In this document: positions 56,165-64,000 of the stretch, piece after piece | How positions within the stretch are numbered: the first letter of the stretch is position 1 | Layout of the letters: every line of letters starts with the position of its first letter | Assembly (NCBI GenBank): GCA_016218575.1 | Contig: JACRDN010000019.1 | Span: 124,001-188,000, forward strand | Length of the DNA: 64,000 bases | Direction: 5' to 3' | Origin: Elusimicrobiota bacterium | Lineage (GTDB): Bacteria; Elusimicrobiota; Elusimicrobia; UBA1565; UBA9628 | Translations under genes and position numbers: made by a program | The notes under the pieces: model-generated | Database searches by the model: none | Seen by the model: the letters and a program-made list of their open reading frames with translations, nothing else | What the model was told of the DNA's origin: nothing

Positions 56165-56902
56165 ATGAGGCATAGGCGCTTGTTTCTGGCCGGGTTCGCG
56201 GGCTTGTCCATCGGCTGCGCGGGAGAAGCCCTGCTTTTCTTGGAGAGGCAGGCGGCCCAGGTGGAGAAGGTTCTTCGCCAGGATTTCAAGATCGTTTTAT
56301 TTCTCAAGCAGGACCTAGAGGAAAGCAAGAGAAGAATCCTGGAGGAGAAGCTCCGGGCCCTTCCGGACTTGGAGGAACTGCGCTACGTGTCGCGCCAGGA
56401 GGCCTTGGCCGCCCTGCGCCGCCAGGATCCTGAGTTGGTGGACGCGGTCGTGCTTCTGGGTGAGAACCCCCTCAATCCGGCTTACGAGGCGCGCTTGTCG
56501 CCTTTGGGCGTGGCCCGCGTCTCGGCCTGGATTGCCGCGGTCCAGGGCCTGGCTGACTGGGCCGATATCCGTTACAAGACGGCCCAGGTACAGGCTATTC
56601 TCCAGGTCCAATTTTACAGGCATTTCATCGATTTGAGCTTGAGCTTCCTGATGTGCCTGGCCACGGGGATGCTCCTTTTCTCCCTATGGTCGGCCGGTAA
56701 CGCAATCACACAGGCCCCCGGGCTTGAGCTGGCCTTGGTGAGCGGGGCGGGAGCCGTTTTCGGGGCGGCGGCCACGGGCCTGGCGGCCTGGCCTCTCCAG
56801 GTTCTTCGCGCTGGCTGGGCCTACCCCGCCGGCGCAAGGCAGGCGGCCTTGGTCCTGGCGGCGGCCGCGGCCGGGTGGGTGCTGTGTCGGCGAGAGGATT
56901 GA
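56165..56902 (+). CDS. ftsX: Cell-division protein FtsX-like
   Basis: This 245-residue protein has four hydrophobic helices and, between the first two, a FtsX-type extracellular domain: FKIVLFLKQDLEESKRRILEEKL, then YVSRQEALAALRRQDPELVD and LGENPLNPAYEARL. FtsX with the ATPase FtsE transmits signals to cell-wall amidase activators such as EnvC, and the next gene is envC-like, which supports the name strongly. It is about 50 residues shorter than usual. ftsE is not next to it, unlike in most genomes. The 3' end overlaps the next gene as TTGA. Confidence 0.85.
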   Translation: MRHRRLFLAGFAGLSIGCAGEALLFLERQAAQVEKVLRQDFKIVLFLKQDLEESKRRILEEKLRALPDLEELRYVSRQEALAALRRQDPELVDAVVLLGENPLNPAYEARLSPLGVARVSAWIAAVQGLADWADIRYKTAQVQAILQVQFYRHFIDLSLSFLMCLATGMLLFSLWSAGNAITQAPGLELALVSGAGAVFGAAATGLAAWPLQVLRAGWAYPAGARQAALVLAAAAAGWVLCRRED

Positions 56903-58017
56903 AATTTTTACTGGCAGGGGCTATCCTCGCGGGCATGAGCCCGGTTTGCTCGGCCCAGGTCCGCTCCAAGCGCAAGGAGCTCAAGGCCGTCCAGAAGGAG
57001 CTTGAGTCCACCCGGCGAGAGATCGAGGAGTACGAGGAACTGGAGAAGAGCCTCACTTCGGAACTTTCCAAAATAGAATCGCGCAGCGGGGAGACCCGCA
57101 AGCAGGTGGCGGCCCTGCAGCGCCGAGTCAAGGACTCCCGAGACAGGAGGTACCGGCTCAAGGGGCGGCTTGCGGCCATGGGCCAGGCCTCTGGGCTCTG
57201 GAAATCCGCCATGGACTCGGATCTTCAGCTTTACGCCCAGGCCTTGGCCGGCCGCGAGAATTTTTTCGGCAGTCCCGAGTTTTGGCGGCTTTCCTTCCAG
57301 CGCGAGGCCATATTGGGGAAAGCCCGGTTCCTCGTGAATCTGAAGGGGGCCAGCCGGAGCACGGCGACCGCGGAGGCCGAGACTCGGCGCAGAGCCGAGG
57401 AACTCATGGCCAAGACCCAGCGGGCCCGCGCCGAGGAGCAGCGCCACCGGGAGCAATACGCGCGCGCCAAGACGGCCCAGGCCCAGGCCCAGGAGAAGGC
57501 CGCCGCGGCCCGGCGCCGGGCCGCGGAGCTGGAGGAGTCGGCCAAGGCCTTGACCAAGCTCATCGCGGCCTTGGGCCGGCCTCGCCCGGGCCGGCCGGCG
57601 GTCGAGCCCAAATGGAGCTATCCCCGGCATTCGTTCCCGTGGCCGGCCTTGGGCTCGGTGGTCCAGCCCTTCGGCCGGCAGCGCAACGAGGAGCTCAAAA
57701 GCTGGGTGATACACCAGGGGATCCGCCTCAAGACCCAGCCCGACGCCGTGATCTCGGCCGTGGAATCCGGGCAGGTGATTTTCACGGGGCTCTTTCGCTC
57801 GTACGGCCAGGTCCTCATCGTGGACCATGGATCCAATTTTTTCAGCATCTACGGGGAGCTTTCGGAAACGTTCAAAAGCAAGGGGGCCAAGGTCGCTGCC
57901 GGCGAGGCGGTGGCCAAGGCCGGCAAGGCCCGGGACGGCAAGAGCGGGGTCCTCTATCTTGAGCTGCGCAACGGGACCGCGGCCTTGGACCCTCTGATAT
58001 GGCTGAGAAAATTATGA
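56899..58017 (+). CDS. envC: EnvC-like murein hydrolase activator (degenerate LytM/M23)
   Basis: This 372-residue exported protein has a signal peptide (LKFLLAGAILAGMSPVCSA), a long coiled coil (about 20-230) and a C-terminal LytM domain (about 250-370). The metal site is broken: the usual HxGxD is HQGIR and the usual HxH pair is replaced by YGEL. It should therefore activate amidases rather than cut peptidoglycan, as EnvC does. The start is uncertain: TTG 56899 overlaps the ftsX stop, while GTG 56875 or 56884 would add 8 or 5 residues. The neighbours ftsX and ctpA fit a divisome/wall-processing operon. Confidence 0.88.
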   Translation: MKFLLAGAILAGMSPVCSAQVRSKRKELKAVQKELESTRREIEEYEELEKSLTSELSKIESRSGETRKQVAALQRRVKDSRDRRYRLKGRLAAMGQASGLWKSAMDSDLQLYAQALAGRENFFGSPEFWRLSFQREAILGKARFLVNLKGASRSTATAEAETRRRAEELMAKTQRARAEEQRHREQYARAKTAQAQAQEKAAAARRRAAELEESAKALTKLIAALGRPRPGRPAVEPKWSYPRHSFPWPALGSVVQPFGRQRNEELKSWVIHQGIRLKTQPDAVISAVESGQVIFTGLFRSYGQVLIVDHGSNFFSIYGELSETFKSKGAKVAAGEAVAKAGKARDGKSGVLYLELRNGTAALDPLIWLRKL

Positions 58018-59300
58018 AAAGAACAACGACTGCCGCGGTCTCTCTCGCGCTATTCTCGGGCCTTTTCGCCTGCCGGGGGGTTTGCGCCGCCGCGAACGAC
58101 AAGACCTACGAACAGCTCAAGCTCTTGGTGGACGTCTTGGGGTACATCCAGGACAACTACGTGGACGAACCCGACACCCAGAAACTGATCTACGGGGCCG
58201 CGTCGGGAATGGCCAAGTATGGCCTGGACCCTTTTTCCCAGTTCATGGAGCCCGAGATCCACGGCGAGATCAAGACGGAGACGGAGGGGCAATTCGGCGG
58301 AATCGGCATCCGCATCGCGGTCAAGGAGGATGACTGGCTTACCGTGGTGACCCCCCTTCCCGGGACCCCTGCCTACAGGATGGGAATCTTGCCCAACGAC
58401 CGCATCGCCGATATAGACGGACAGCCGTCCAAGGAGATGAGCCTTCCAGAGGCCTTGAAGAAGCTGCGCGGCAGCCCGGGGACCACGGTCAAGCTCGTGA
58501 TTTTGCGCGCCCCCGACAAGGGCGACGGCGCATGGATCTCTCATGAGTTCACCATCGCGCGCGAGATCATCAAGATCGAGAGCGTCCAGAGCCGGATGCT
58601 CGAAAGCCAGGTCGGCTACGCGAGGATCATCGAGTTCAGCGCCAGGACGGCGGAGGACTTTCTCTCCGCCATGAAGGATCTCCAGAAAAAGGGAATGACG
58701 AGCCTCGTCTTGGATCTGCGCAACAACCCCGGCGGGCTTCTCTCCGCCGCCGTGGAAGTGGCCTCCGACTTCCTGGGGGAAAACAAGCTCGTCGTCTACA
58801 CGCAGGGCCGCAAGCCGGAGAACCGCCAAGAGTTCCGGGCGACCGGGCGGGCTCCGTACCCGAGCCTGCCCCTGGTGGTTCTGGTCAACGAGGGCTCGGC
58901 CTCCGGCTCGGAAATCGTGGCGGGGGCTTTCCAGGACCATCGGCGGGCCTTGATCATGGGCATGCGCAGCTACGGAAAGGCGAGCGTCCAGTCAGTGATC
59001 CCTCTGCCGGACGGCTCGGGCCTGCGCCTGACCGTGGCCCGCTATTACACGCCCCTGGGCCGCTCGATTCACCGCGATGAGAAGCACAAGGACGGCGGGA
59101 TAGCGCCGGATATCGTGGTGCCGGTCTCGCACGAGATGGAGGCCAAGCTCTATTCCCAATACGACGTCATTTACGCCAAGGACAAGAAGCCGCGGCCCGT
59201 CGTTCAGGGCGAGGAGGCCGTGCGCGACGAGACGCTGGAGCGTGCGGTGGAGCTCTTGAAGGCGCGAGATGTGCTGGGAGCGCTCAAAGTCCAGGACTGA
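58014..59300 (+). CDS. ctpA: Carboxyl-terminal processing protease (S41)
   Basis: This 428-residue exported serine protease has a signal peptide (MKRTTTAAVSLALFSGLFA), an N-terminal helical part, a PDZ domain (about 95-185; GIGIRIAVKEDDWLTVVTPL) and an S41 catalytic core. The serine is in NEGSASGSE (Ser297) and the lysine in YGKASVQ (Lys322). CtpA-type proteases trim or degrade envelope proteins and, in several bacteria, cell-wall hydrolases, which fits the envC neighbour. ATG 58014 overlaps the envC stop (ATGA); a start five codons upstream is possible. Confidence 0.95.
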   Translation: MKRTTTAAVSLALFSGLFACRGVCAAANDKTYEQLKLLVDVLGYIQDNYVDEPDTQKLIYGAASGMAKYGLDPFSQFMEPEIHGEIKTETEGQFGGIGIRIAVKEDDWLTVVTPLPGTPAYRMGILPNDRIADIDGQPSKEMSLPEALKKLRGSPGTTVKLVILRAPDKGDGAWISHEFTIAREIIKIESVQSRMLESQVGYARIIEFSARTAEDFLSAMKDLQKKGMTSLVLDLRNNPGGLLSAAVEVASDFLGENKLVVYTQGRKPENRQEFRATGRAPYPSLPLVVLVNEGSASGSEIVAGAFQDHRRALIMGMRSYGKASVQSVIPLPDGSGLRLTVARYYTPLGRSIHRDEKHKDGGIAPDIVVPVSHEMEAKLYSQYDVIYAKDKKPRPVVQGEEAVRDETLERAVELLKARDVLGALKVQD

Positions 59301-60280
59301 TGCGCATCCTGGGCATCGAGACTTCCTGCGACGAAACCGCGGCCGCGGTGGTCGAGAACGGCCGGGTGCTCTCGAACGTGGTCTCCTCCCAGATCCGTCT
59401 CCACAGGCAATACCGGGGCATCGTTCCGGAGCTGGCCTCTCGGGCCCATCTCCAGAAAATAGCCCCCGTGATCGAGGCGGCCTTGGGCGGAGTTTCCCGG
59501 TTAGACGCCGTCGCCTACACCCAGGGGCCCGGGCTCATGGGCCCGCTTCTTGTGGGCAAGGTCGCGGCCCAGGCCCTGGCCCAGCTCATGGGCCTGCCCT
59601 TGGTCGGGATCAACCATTTGGAGGGGCATGTCTTCGCGGTCGAGCTTTCCGAGGCCCTGGAGTTCCCCCTCATGGCCCTCATCGTCTCGGGAGGGCATAC
59701 CGACCTGGTCTTATGCCGCGCCCCCGGGCGCTACCGGGTCCTGGGGCGCACACGCGACGACGCCGCGGGGGAGGCTTTCGATAAGGTGGCCAGGCTCCTG
59801 GGCCTGGGATATCCCGGCGGGCCCCACATCGACCATAGGGCCCGAAAGGGAGACCCAGAGGCCGTTTCGTTTCCCCGTCCGCACATGCCAGAGACCTGGG
59901 ATTTCTCGTTCGCGGGGCTGAAGACTTCCGTGCTGTATTATTTGCAGAAGAACGGGCAAAAGCGCGTCGCGGACGTTTGTGCGTCCTTCCAGGCCGCGGT
60001 CGTGGATACGCTGGTCGCCAAGGCGCTTCGAGCCGCGCGGAAGTTCAAGGTGAGGCAAATCGTGCTGGGGGGAGGGGTCGCGGCCAACAGCGCCTTGAGA
60101 GCCGAGATGGCCACTCGCGGAGCGGCCGAGGGATTTCAAGTCCTCATCCCTCCGCCGGATTTATGCACGGACAACGGCGCCATGATCGCTCAGGCCGCCT
60201 GGCATCGGCTCAAGGCGGGTCGGATTTCCCGTAGGCTTGCCTGCGACCCATCCCTCGGCTTCCAAAATTGGGCAAGATAG
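59300..60280 (+). CDS. tsaD: tRNA N6-adenosine threonylcarbamoyltransferase
   Basis: TsaD transfers threonylcarbamoyl to A37 of ANN-reading tRNAs. The 326-residue ASKHA-fold protein has LGIETSCDETAAAVV, the metal-binding INHLEGHVFAV, VSGGHTDLV, GEAFDKVARLLGLGYPGGP, FSFAGLKTSV, GGGVAANSALR and CTDNGAMIA. ATG 59300 overlaps the ctpA stop by one base (TGATG). The partners tsaB, tsaE and tsaC are not in the window. The 3' end overlaps the next gene by 13 bases. Confidence 0.97.
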   Translation: MRILGIETSCDETAAAVVENGRVLSNVVSSQIRLHRQYRGIVPELASRAHLQKIAPVIEAALGGVSRLDAVAYTQGPGLMGPLLVGKVAAQALAQLMGLPLVGINHLEGHVFAVELSEALEFPLMALIVSGGHTDLVLCRAPGRYRVLGRTRDDAAGEAFDKVARLLGLGYPGGPHIDHRARKGDPEAVSFPRPHMPETWDFSFAGLKTSVLYYLQKNGQKRVADVCASFQAAVVDTLVAKALRAARKFKVRQIVLGGGVAANSALRAEMATRGAAEGFQVLIPPPDLCTDNGAMIAQAAWHRLKAGRISRRLACDPSLGFQNWAR

Positions 60281-61893
60281 CTGCCGCGTTGTTCCTAGGC
60301 GTATTCGCGCTTTATCTTTATACTGCTTACCCCAGTCTCGCCCCGCGCGACAGCGCGGATTTGGCCCGTTCCGCTCTCCTCATGGATTTGGCCCATCCCC
60401 CCGGTTATCCGCTCTACGCCTTGTTCGGCAGGCTCTGGCTTTTGATCTTTCCACTGGGCAACTTTGCCTATCGGCTCAACGCGCTTTCCTGCGCCATGGG
60501 TGCTGCAGCGGTCGCGACGCTGTTCCTGGCCCTGCGGCCCTTGGCGGGAGCCAGGGCCGCGCTCGGCGCGGCGCTGGGGCTGGCCTTGAGCGCGCCCCTG
60601 TGGAAATTCAGTCTGCTTCAGGAAATGTATTCGTGGCAAGCCTTGTTCGCGGCTCTGCTTTTCGTCTTGAGTCAGGGGGAGAAAGAGACATTTCCTAAAA
60701 GGGCAATATTTTCCGCCTTCTTTTTCGGCCTAGGCTTGGTCAATCACCAGAGCCTTGTCCTGCTGGCGCCGGCTTTGGCTTATCTCTGGCGCGGACAGGC
60801 GCTCGAGCAGGGGCGACCTTTTTGGAGGGAACTTGGCAAGGTGGTGCCATTCCTGGCCTTGGGCCTTCTCCCCGAGGCTCTTCTCTGGCTCCGACTCAAG
60901 GATTGGAGCCTGGCCTGGGCTGTTTTCAGCCGGGCGGAGTACGGCGCTTTGAGTTTGTTTTCGGGATTTGCCCAGGAGTGGTCTCTTCCTTTAATATGGA
61001 GATTGACGTGTTATTTCGTCAAAGGGCTGTGGGAAGCCAGCTCGCCTGTCCTATTTTTATTGTCTCTTTGGGGGGCATGGCGAACCCTTTTCTCCAGAAC
61101 CACCGGCGCGGACGAGCGCTCCCTGGGCCGAGGCGCGGTGCTCGGCCTCTTCTTCAGCGGGCCCTTATTTTTCTGTTTATCGCGCTTCGATGTCTCCGGC
61201 TGGGTGGCGCGAAGCGTTCTGGAGACGGCTTTCGTGGTGCCGAGTGTCCTCATGAGCCTTTTGGCCGGCTTGGGGCTGGCCGCGGTCGAGAAGAAAATGC
61301 GCTGGTTGGGAATGCTCTTGCTCGGTCTTTTGATCCTTTTACCGTTATGGAATCATGGTCCAGCCATGAATCATCGGGAGGACTTTTCAGCCTATGACTA
61401 CGCCCGGGCCTTGAGAAGGCTCATCCCTCCGGGTTCGGACGCCGTGGTCCGGGGAGACACGGCGCTTTTCTCCTTGAAGTATCTGGAGGCCCTCGAACCC
61501 CAAGGGAGAACCATTATGAGCGAGCTCGAGCCAGGGCTCGGGTCTTGGATTCAAGAACGCCTGGCCAGAGGCCCGGTCTATTTCACGGGCATGCCTTGGG
61601 AGAAAATACGCGAATTGGGGGTAACGGCCGAGCCCCTGGGATTGGTCCAGCGTTCCGGGGCGAGCTCTTCGCCGGATGCCGAAAGAGGGTGGGAGCTCTC
61701 CCCTTTGCGCCCGGGCCCCGCGCTCCTGAATGGTGAATCCTATGCCCATGACATCCGCCTCTCCTACGCCTTCGCCCACTATCTGGCCGGCCAATATTAC
61801 GAGGCCCGGCGCAAGCCCGCCCCAGCCCTCGCCCACTACCAAAAAGCCGCCCAATTCGCCCCTGAGGACTTCCAGTTGGTGGCAGACTATTAA
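60268..61893 (+). CDS. DUF2723-type membrane protein with C-terminal TPR
   Basis: This 541-residue protein has about ten hydrophobic helices. Its first periplasmic loop carries DSADLARSALLMDLAHPPGYPLY, the hallmark of DUF2723 proteins, relatives of protein O-mannosyltransferases; a polyprenyl-phosphate sugar transferase role is inferred. A soluble C-terminal part ends in one TPR-like unit (KPAPALAHYQKAAQFAPEDFQL). The chain then stops abruptly at a TAA inside a 28-bp palindromic repeat (61878-61905), so it may be cut short. The start is TTG 60268, overlapping tsaD by 13 bases. Confidence 0.8.
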   Translation: MGKIAAALFLGVFALYLYTAYPSLAPRDSADLARSALLMDLAHPPGYPLYALFGRLWLLIFPLGNFAYRLNALSCAMGAAAVATLFLALRPLAGARAALGAALGLALSAPLWKFSLLQEMYSWQALFAALLFVLSQGEKETFPKRAIFSAFFFGLGLVNHQSLVLLAPALAYLWRGQALEQGRPFWRELGKVVPFLALGLLPEALLWLRLKDWSLAWAVFSRAEYGALSLFSGFAQEWSLPLIWRLTCYFVKGLWEASSPVLFLLSLWGAWRTLFSRTTGADERSLGRGAVLGLFFSGPLFFCLSRFDVSGWVARSVLETAFVVPSVLMSLLAGLGLAAVEKKMRWLGMLLLGLLILLPLWNHGPAMNHREDFSAYDYARALRRLIPPGSDAVVRGDTALFSLKYLEALEPQGRTIMSELEPGLGSWIQERLARGPVYFTGMPWEKIRELGVTAEPLGLVQRSGASSSPDAERGWELSPLRPGPALLNGESYAHDIRLSYAFAHYLAGQYYEARRKPAPALAHYQKAAQFAPEDFQLVADY

Positions 61894-61905
61894 TAGTCTG
61901 ACACC
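61878..61905. repeat. 28-bp palindromic element containing the stop of the DUF2723 gene
   Basis: GGTGGCAGACTATT and AATAGTCTGACACC: a palindrome with one mismatched pair and a perfect 16-bp core (AGACTATTAATAGTCT). The gene's TAA (61891-61893) is at the centre. The GGTGNCAG end resembles those of the other interspersed elements. Confidence 0.75.
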
Positions 61906-61948
61906 AGACGTGTAACATTTTGTCAATTGTTTTCCGTTGACTGCCTGC

Positions 61949-61954
61949 TATCCT
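61949..61954 (+). promoter_or_regulatory. -10 box of the 61961-62287 gene
   Basis: TATCCT ending 6 bases before GTG 61961; TTGTTT at 61927-61932 is a possible -35 box (16-base spacer). No ribosome site, so probably leaderless. Confidence 0.5.
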
Positions 61955-61960
61955 TGAACC

Positions 61961-62287
61961 GTGTCCGAGCTTGCCCCTTTCGCGCAGCAGACTTCTTGGG
62001 AAATGCTGAGGCTCTTGAAGGCGCGGCAACGCCGGCAAATCCAGGACTGGGAGCGGGTGCTCGAGGCCAAGGAGAAGGCCCTTAAATTTTCCCGCCAGAG
62101 GGAAGCGGATATGCGCCTTAAGCTTAAATTCCTGCGAGAGGAGGTGCTGCGCCTGGAGACCGAGATCTTCAAGGAAAGGCAGGAGCGCTTGAACTGGCAG
62201 GAGGCGGCCGAGGGCCTTGGCAAGGAACAGAAGAGCCTCGAGGATGAGTTGGAGAGATTGTTGCGCCAAACAAGCGGCCTTGGTTAA
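61961..62287 (+). CDS. Short coiled-coil protein, unknown function
   Basis: This 108-residue cytoplasmic protein is almost entirely heptad sequence (LLKARQRRQIQDWERVLEAK to LEDELERLLRQ). It has no signal peptide or enzymatic motif. It may form a parallel coiled-coil dimer acting as an adaptor or structural piece; no closer assignment is justified. GTG 61961 is chosen because a -10 box ends 6 bases before it. It stands alone between the DUF2723 gene and the large secreted protein gene. Confidence 0.68.
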   Translation: MSELAPFAQQTSWEMLRLLKARQRRQIQDWERVLEAKEKALKFSRQREADMRLKLKFLREEVLRLETEIFKERQERLNWQEAAEGLGKEQKSLEDELERLLRQTSGLG

Positions 62288-62382
62288 TGCGGGCTTTACA
62301 ATTTTTTAATCGTCTTTTAATAATAACGAAATAGTAATCGGATAAACTTATTTCCGAGTAGCACCCGGGACATGGCTTTTTA
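62288..62382. promoter_or_regulatory. AT-rich promoter region of the large secreted protein
   Basis: A 95-base AT-rich gap. TTTACA (62295-62300) and TAATAA-like sequences about 17 bases further could be the promoter, leaving a leader of about 55 bases with an imperfect CGGATAA/TTTCCG dyad. No riboswitch is recognised and no ribosome site is seen before ATG 62383. Confidence 0.4.
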
Positions 62383-64000
62383 ATGAAACAACAGAGGTGC
62401 TTTTCTAGCGCGCGGCTCTTGAGCGTCGGGATTTTTTTCCTGGCTTCTCTTCTTTGGCCCGCTTCCGCCTCGGCCAACATCCAGCTCTACATCGAAAGCG
62501 CCTTCGTGCATCGCAAGAACTCCAACTGCGTGGTGCAAAACTTAAACGGCGTCCCCCGTTTCCGCTGTCCTCCGCTCACCGATGCCCTGTGCCAGAGCAT
62601 CACCACAACCTGTCCCGTCTCATGCACGGACGACGACGGCAACCGGGCCAACGGCTGCGGCGCCGGATCGGCCGCCAATGGGCCGAGCATCAACCCCCTG
62701 GAGGACGGGAGCATCACCGGGGCCTACGGCAACCTCTCCAACGAGCCCCACATCGAGTTCGACACCCCATCCTCGGCCAGCCGGTGCTTGAGCAGCGTGC
62801 CGCCCAACGGCTTGAGCGGTGCGGCCGCGGGCTCTGCGCCGCTCAACCCCGGGAGCGCCATCCAGAACGTCTGCAATTCAGACCTGTTTCTGTGCGCGAC
62901 CATCGGCTACGGCACGGGCGGCGAGACCGCCGCGATAGCCATAGACGAGGTTAACTTCGAGATTTTCAAGTTCCAAGCGGGCTCCAACTCTTTGGACCCG
63001 GCCTCGACACCCCCTTTGCGCACCTTCTTCATCGACGCCCCCGGCTCCTTGCCCGCCAATACCAACAGCAGCGCCTCGGGCCCCTTGGGTCCCTTCTGCG
63101 TGCTCTGGGACGGTTCGGTCAACCTCAATGGGGAGCTCGGCAAGACCAACGGGCAATACGGCTTCCGGGTGACGGTCAAGACCAACCAAAGTGGCTCCCA
63201 GGCCGGCAATATCCAGATCACGGCGGTGCGCGCCTACCCTTCGGGTGCTACCAGGGACTCGAGCAATCTCGTCGTCAGCCAAAAACCCATTGCCGTGGAC
63301 GTCTCGAACGTGCACGTGGTGCGTTCCTCGCCGACCGTGGTTGGGACCATCACCGCGGTCCCGGCCCAGCCCTATAATTTGACCTACCGCCTCGCCAAGG
63401 ACGCGACCACCTTCATCAAGATCACGGACACCGCGGGCACGACCTTGCGGACCATAGTCCCCGGCCTGCCGCGGGTGGGGGAGGGAACCCCGGGGACCGA
63501 GCCGCCGCTCATCAACGGCGACTCCTGGAACGGGAGGGCCGACAACGGGGCTTTCCTGCCGAGCGGGATTTATTTGGCGAGCTTCCATGCCTTCGCGCGC
63601 GACCAATACGGGGATGACTTGTCCGAGGGGACCACGCGCCAAATCGGCATCGATCCCCTGCAGATCACGGATATCCGAGTGGCTCCGCTTCTTGATGGAG
63701 CTACTTCTCTGGCGGTCCTCGACTATGTCTTGACCGAGCCTGCCACCACCTTCATAGACATCTATCCCCCGGGCATCCAGTTCTGCGCGACGAGCGGTCT
63801 CAACAACGTGCCGGCGACCGCTGATGACGGCAACCCGAGCAACCCGCCCAAGCAATTCCTGCCCAAATTTGATTGCGCCGGGGCCAGCGTCGTGACTCCC
63901 TTGAAGCGCATCGTGGAGCAGAAGAACTCCCGGACTCGCGTGATCAGCTTCTGGGACGGCCGGGACTCTTCAGGGACCTTGCTTCCCGATGGGGACTACG
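62383..64000 (+). CDS. Large secreted protein with FlgD/CHU-like Ig repeats (partial, 3' end outside)
   Basis: The frame is open from ATG 62383 to the window end (539 codons so far). The signal peptide is LLSVGIFFLASLLWPASASA. A cysteine-rich N-terminal region (to about 200) is followed by beta-rich domains of about 110-170 residues. These carry the FlgD-Ig/T9SS-type turn W-[DN]-G-[RS]-x-x-x-G-x-x-L-x-x-G-x-Y, seen at LWDGSVNLNGELG, SWNGRADNGAFLPSGIYLASF and FWDGRDSSGTLLPDGDY. Such repeats are common in surface or secreted adhesins and enzymes. The product is probably much longer than shown, and any C-terminal sorting or catalytic domain lies outside the window. Confidence 0.88.
   Translation, partial: MKQQRCFSSARLLSVGIFFLASLLWPASASANIQLYIESAFVHRKNSNCVVQNLNGVPRFRCPPLTDALCQSITTTCPVSCTDDDGNRANGCGAGSAANGPSINPLEDGSITGAYGNLSNEPHIEFDTPSSASRCLSSVPPNGLSGAAAGSAPLNPGSAIQNVCNSDLFLCATIGYGTGGETAAIAIDEVNFEIFKFQAGSNSLDPASTPPLRTFFIDAPGSLPANTNSSASGPLGPFCVLWDGSVNLNGELGKTNGQYGFRVTVKTNQSGSQAGNIQITAVRAYPSGATRDSSNLVVSQKPIAVDVSNVHVVRSSPTVVGTITAVPAQPYNLTYRLAKDATTFIKITDTAGTTLRTIVPGLPRVGEGTPGTEPPLINGDSWNGRADNGAFLPSGIYLASFHAFARDQYGDDLSEGTTRQIGIDPLQITDIRVAPLLDGATSLAVLDYVLTEPATTFIDIYPPGIQFCATSGLNNVPATADDGNPSNPPKQFLPKFDCAGASVVTPLKRIVEQKNSRTRVISFWDGRDSSGTLLPDGDY

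Noticed and set aside
62288-62382. c-di-GMP or other riboswitch upstream of the secreted protein
   Set aside because: No conserved riboswitch core could be matched by eye; only a weak dyad is visible.

Overview
The window is 64 kb of compact, GC-rich bacterial chromosome with about 62 protein genes, one tmRNA gene and no gap over 300 bases. It carries housekeeping genes of a Gram-negative cell: BamA-type outer-membrane barrel, SurA-like chaperones, lipoproteins, PBP1A, and an FtsX/EnvC pair. There is no rRNA, tRNA, transposase, phage or CRISPR. The organism looks like an uncultured lineage. A small lipoprotein at 5572-6039 ends in a pseudopilin-like pattern (GGWGYVYN, then VDCTHK) that I associate with Elusimicrobiota. 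That placement is an inference and no marker tree was made.

Layout. 1-5.6 kb: end of sucC, sucD, two unknown genes, then a cysteine desulfurase/mnmA pair for tRNA thiolation. 5.6-18.3 kb: lipoprotein, glycerol-3-phosphate dehydrogenase, PBP1A, alanine racemase, hemC-mfd, two SurA/PpiC-type foldases and pdxA. 18.3-25.4 kb: signalling block of two tandem secreted-TPR/membrane/Ser-Thr-kinase proteins and a NahK-like sugar kinase, flanked by two small secreted proteins. 25.7-27.2 kb: a winged-helix/GHKL-ATPase plus STAS-like pair with a large palindromic operator, back to back with ssrA (tmRNA). 27.2-33.9 kb: sppA, a membrane protein, cyclophilin, tilS, a third TPR paralogue with a decayed kinase N-lobe, a zinc-ribbon microprotein, a CheY-like regulator, fixCX and a dioxygenase. 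33.9-42.2 kb: one long leftward gene run (uvrB, nadC, birA, SDR, greA, queG, BamA-like barrel, six-hairpin glycosidase). 42.2-64 kb: aldo/keto reductase, MFS permease, GT39, CpXC protein, tRNA nucleotidyltransferase, site-2 protease, trpS, scpAB, glgA, DUF5693-like protein, ftsX, envC, ctpA, tsaD, DUF2723 membrane protein, and a secreted protein with FlgD-like repeats that runs off the end.

Expression. Many first genes have a -10 box ending 6-8 bases before the start codon and no Shine-Dalgarno sequence, which points to frequent leaderless mRNAs. Genes inside operons overlap as ATGA, GTGA or TTGA.

Unusual content. (1) Three TPR-TM-kinase paralogues, one a truncated pseudokinase, with the sensor apparently outside and the kinase at the C-terminus. 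(2) Interspersed GGTG...CACC palindromic elements, of which three supply a gene's stop codon and a fourth is translated in the sucC tail. (3) A 14-bp palindrome family (RGGNC-N4-GNCCY) whose symmetric positions covary. (4) The self-contained ATPase/STAS switch beside ssrA.
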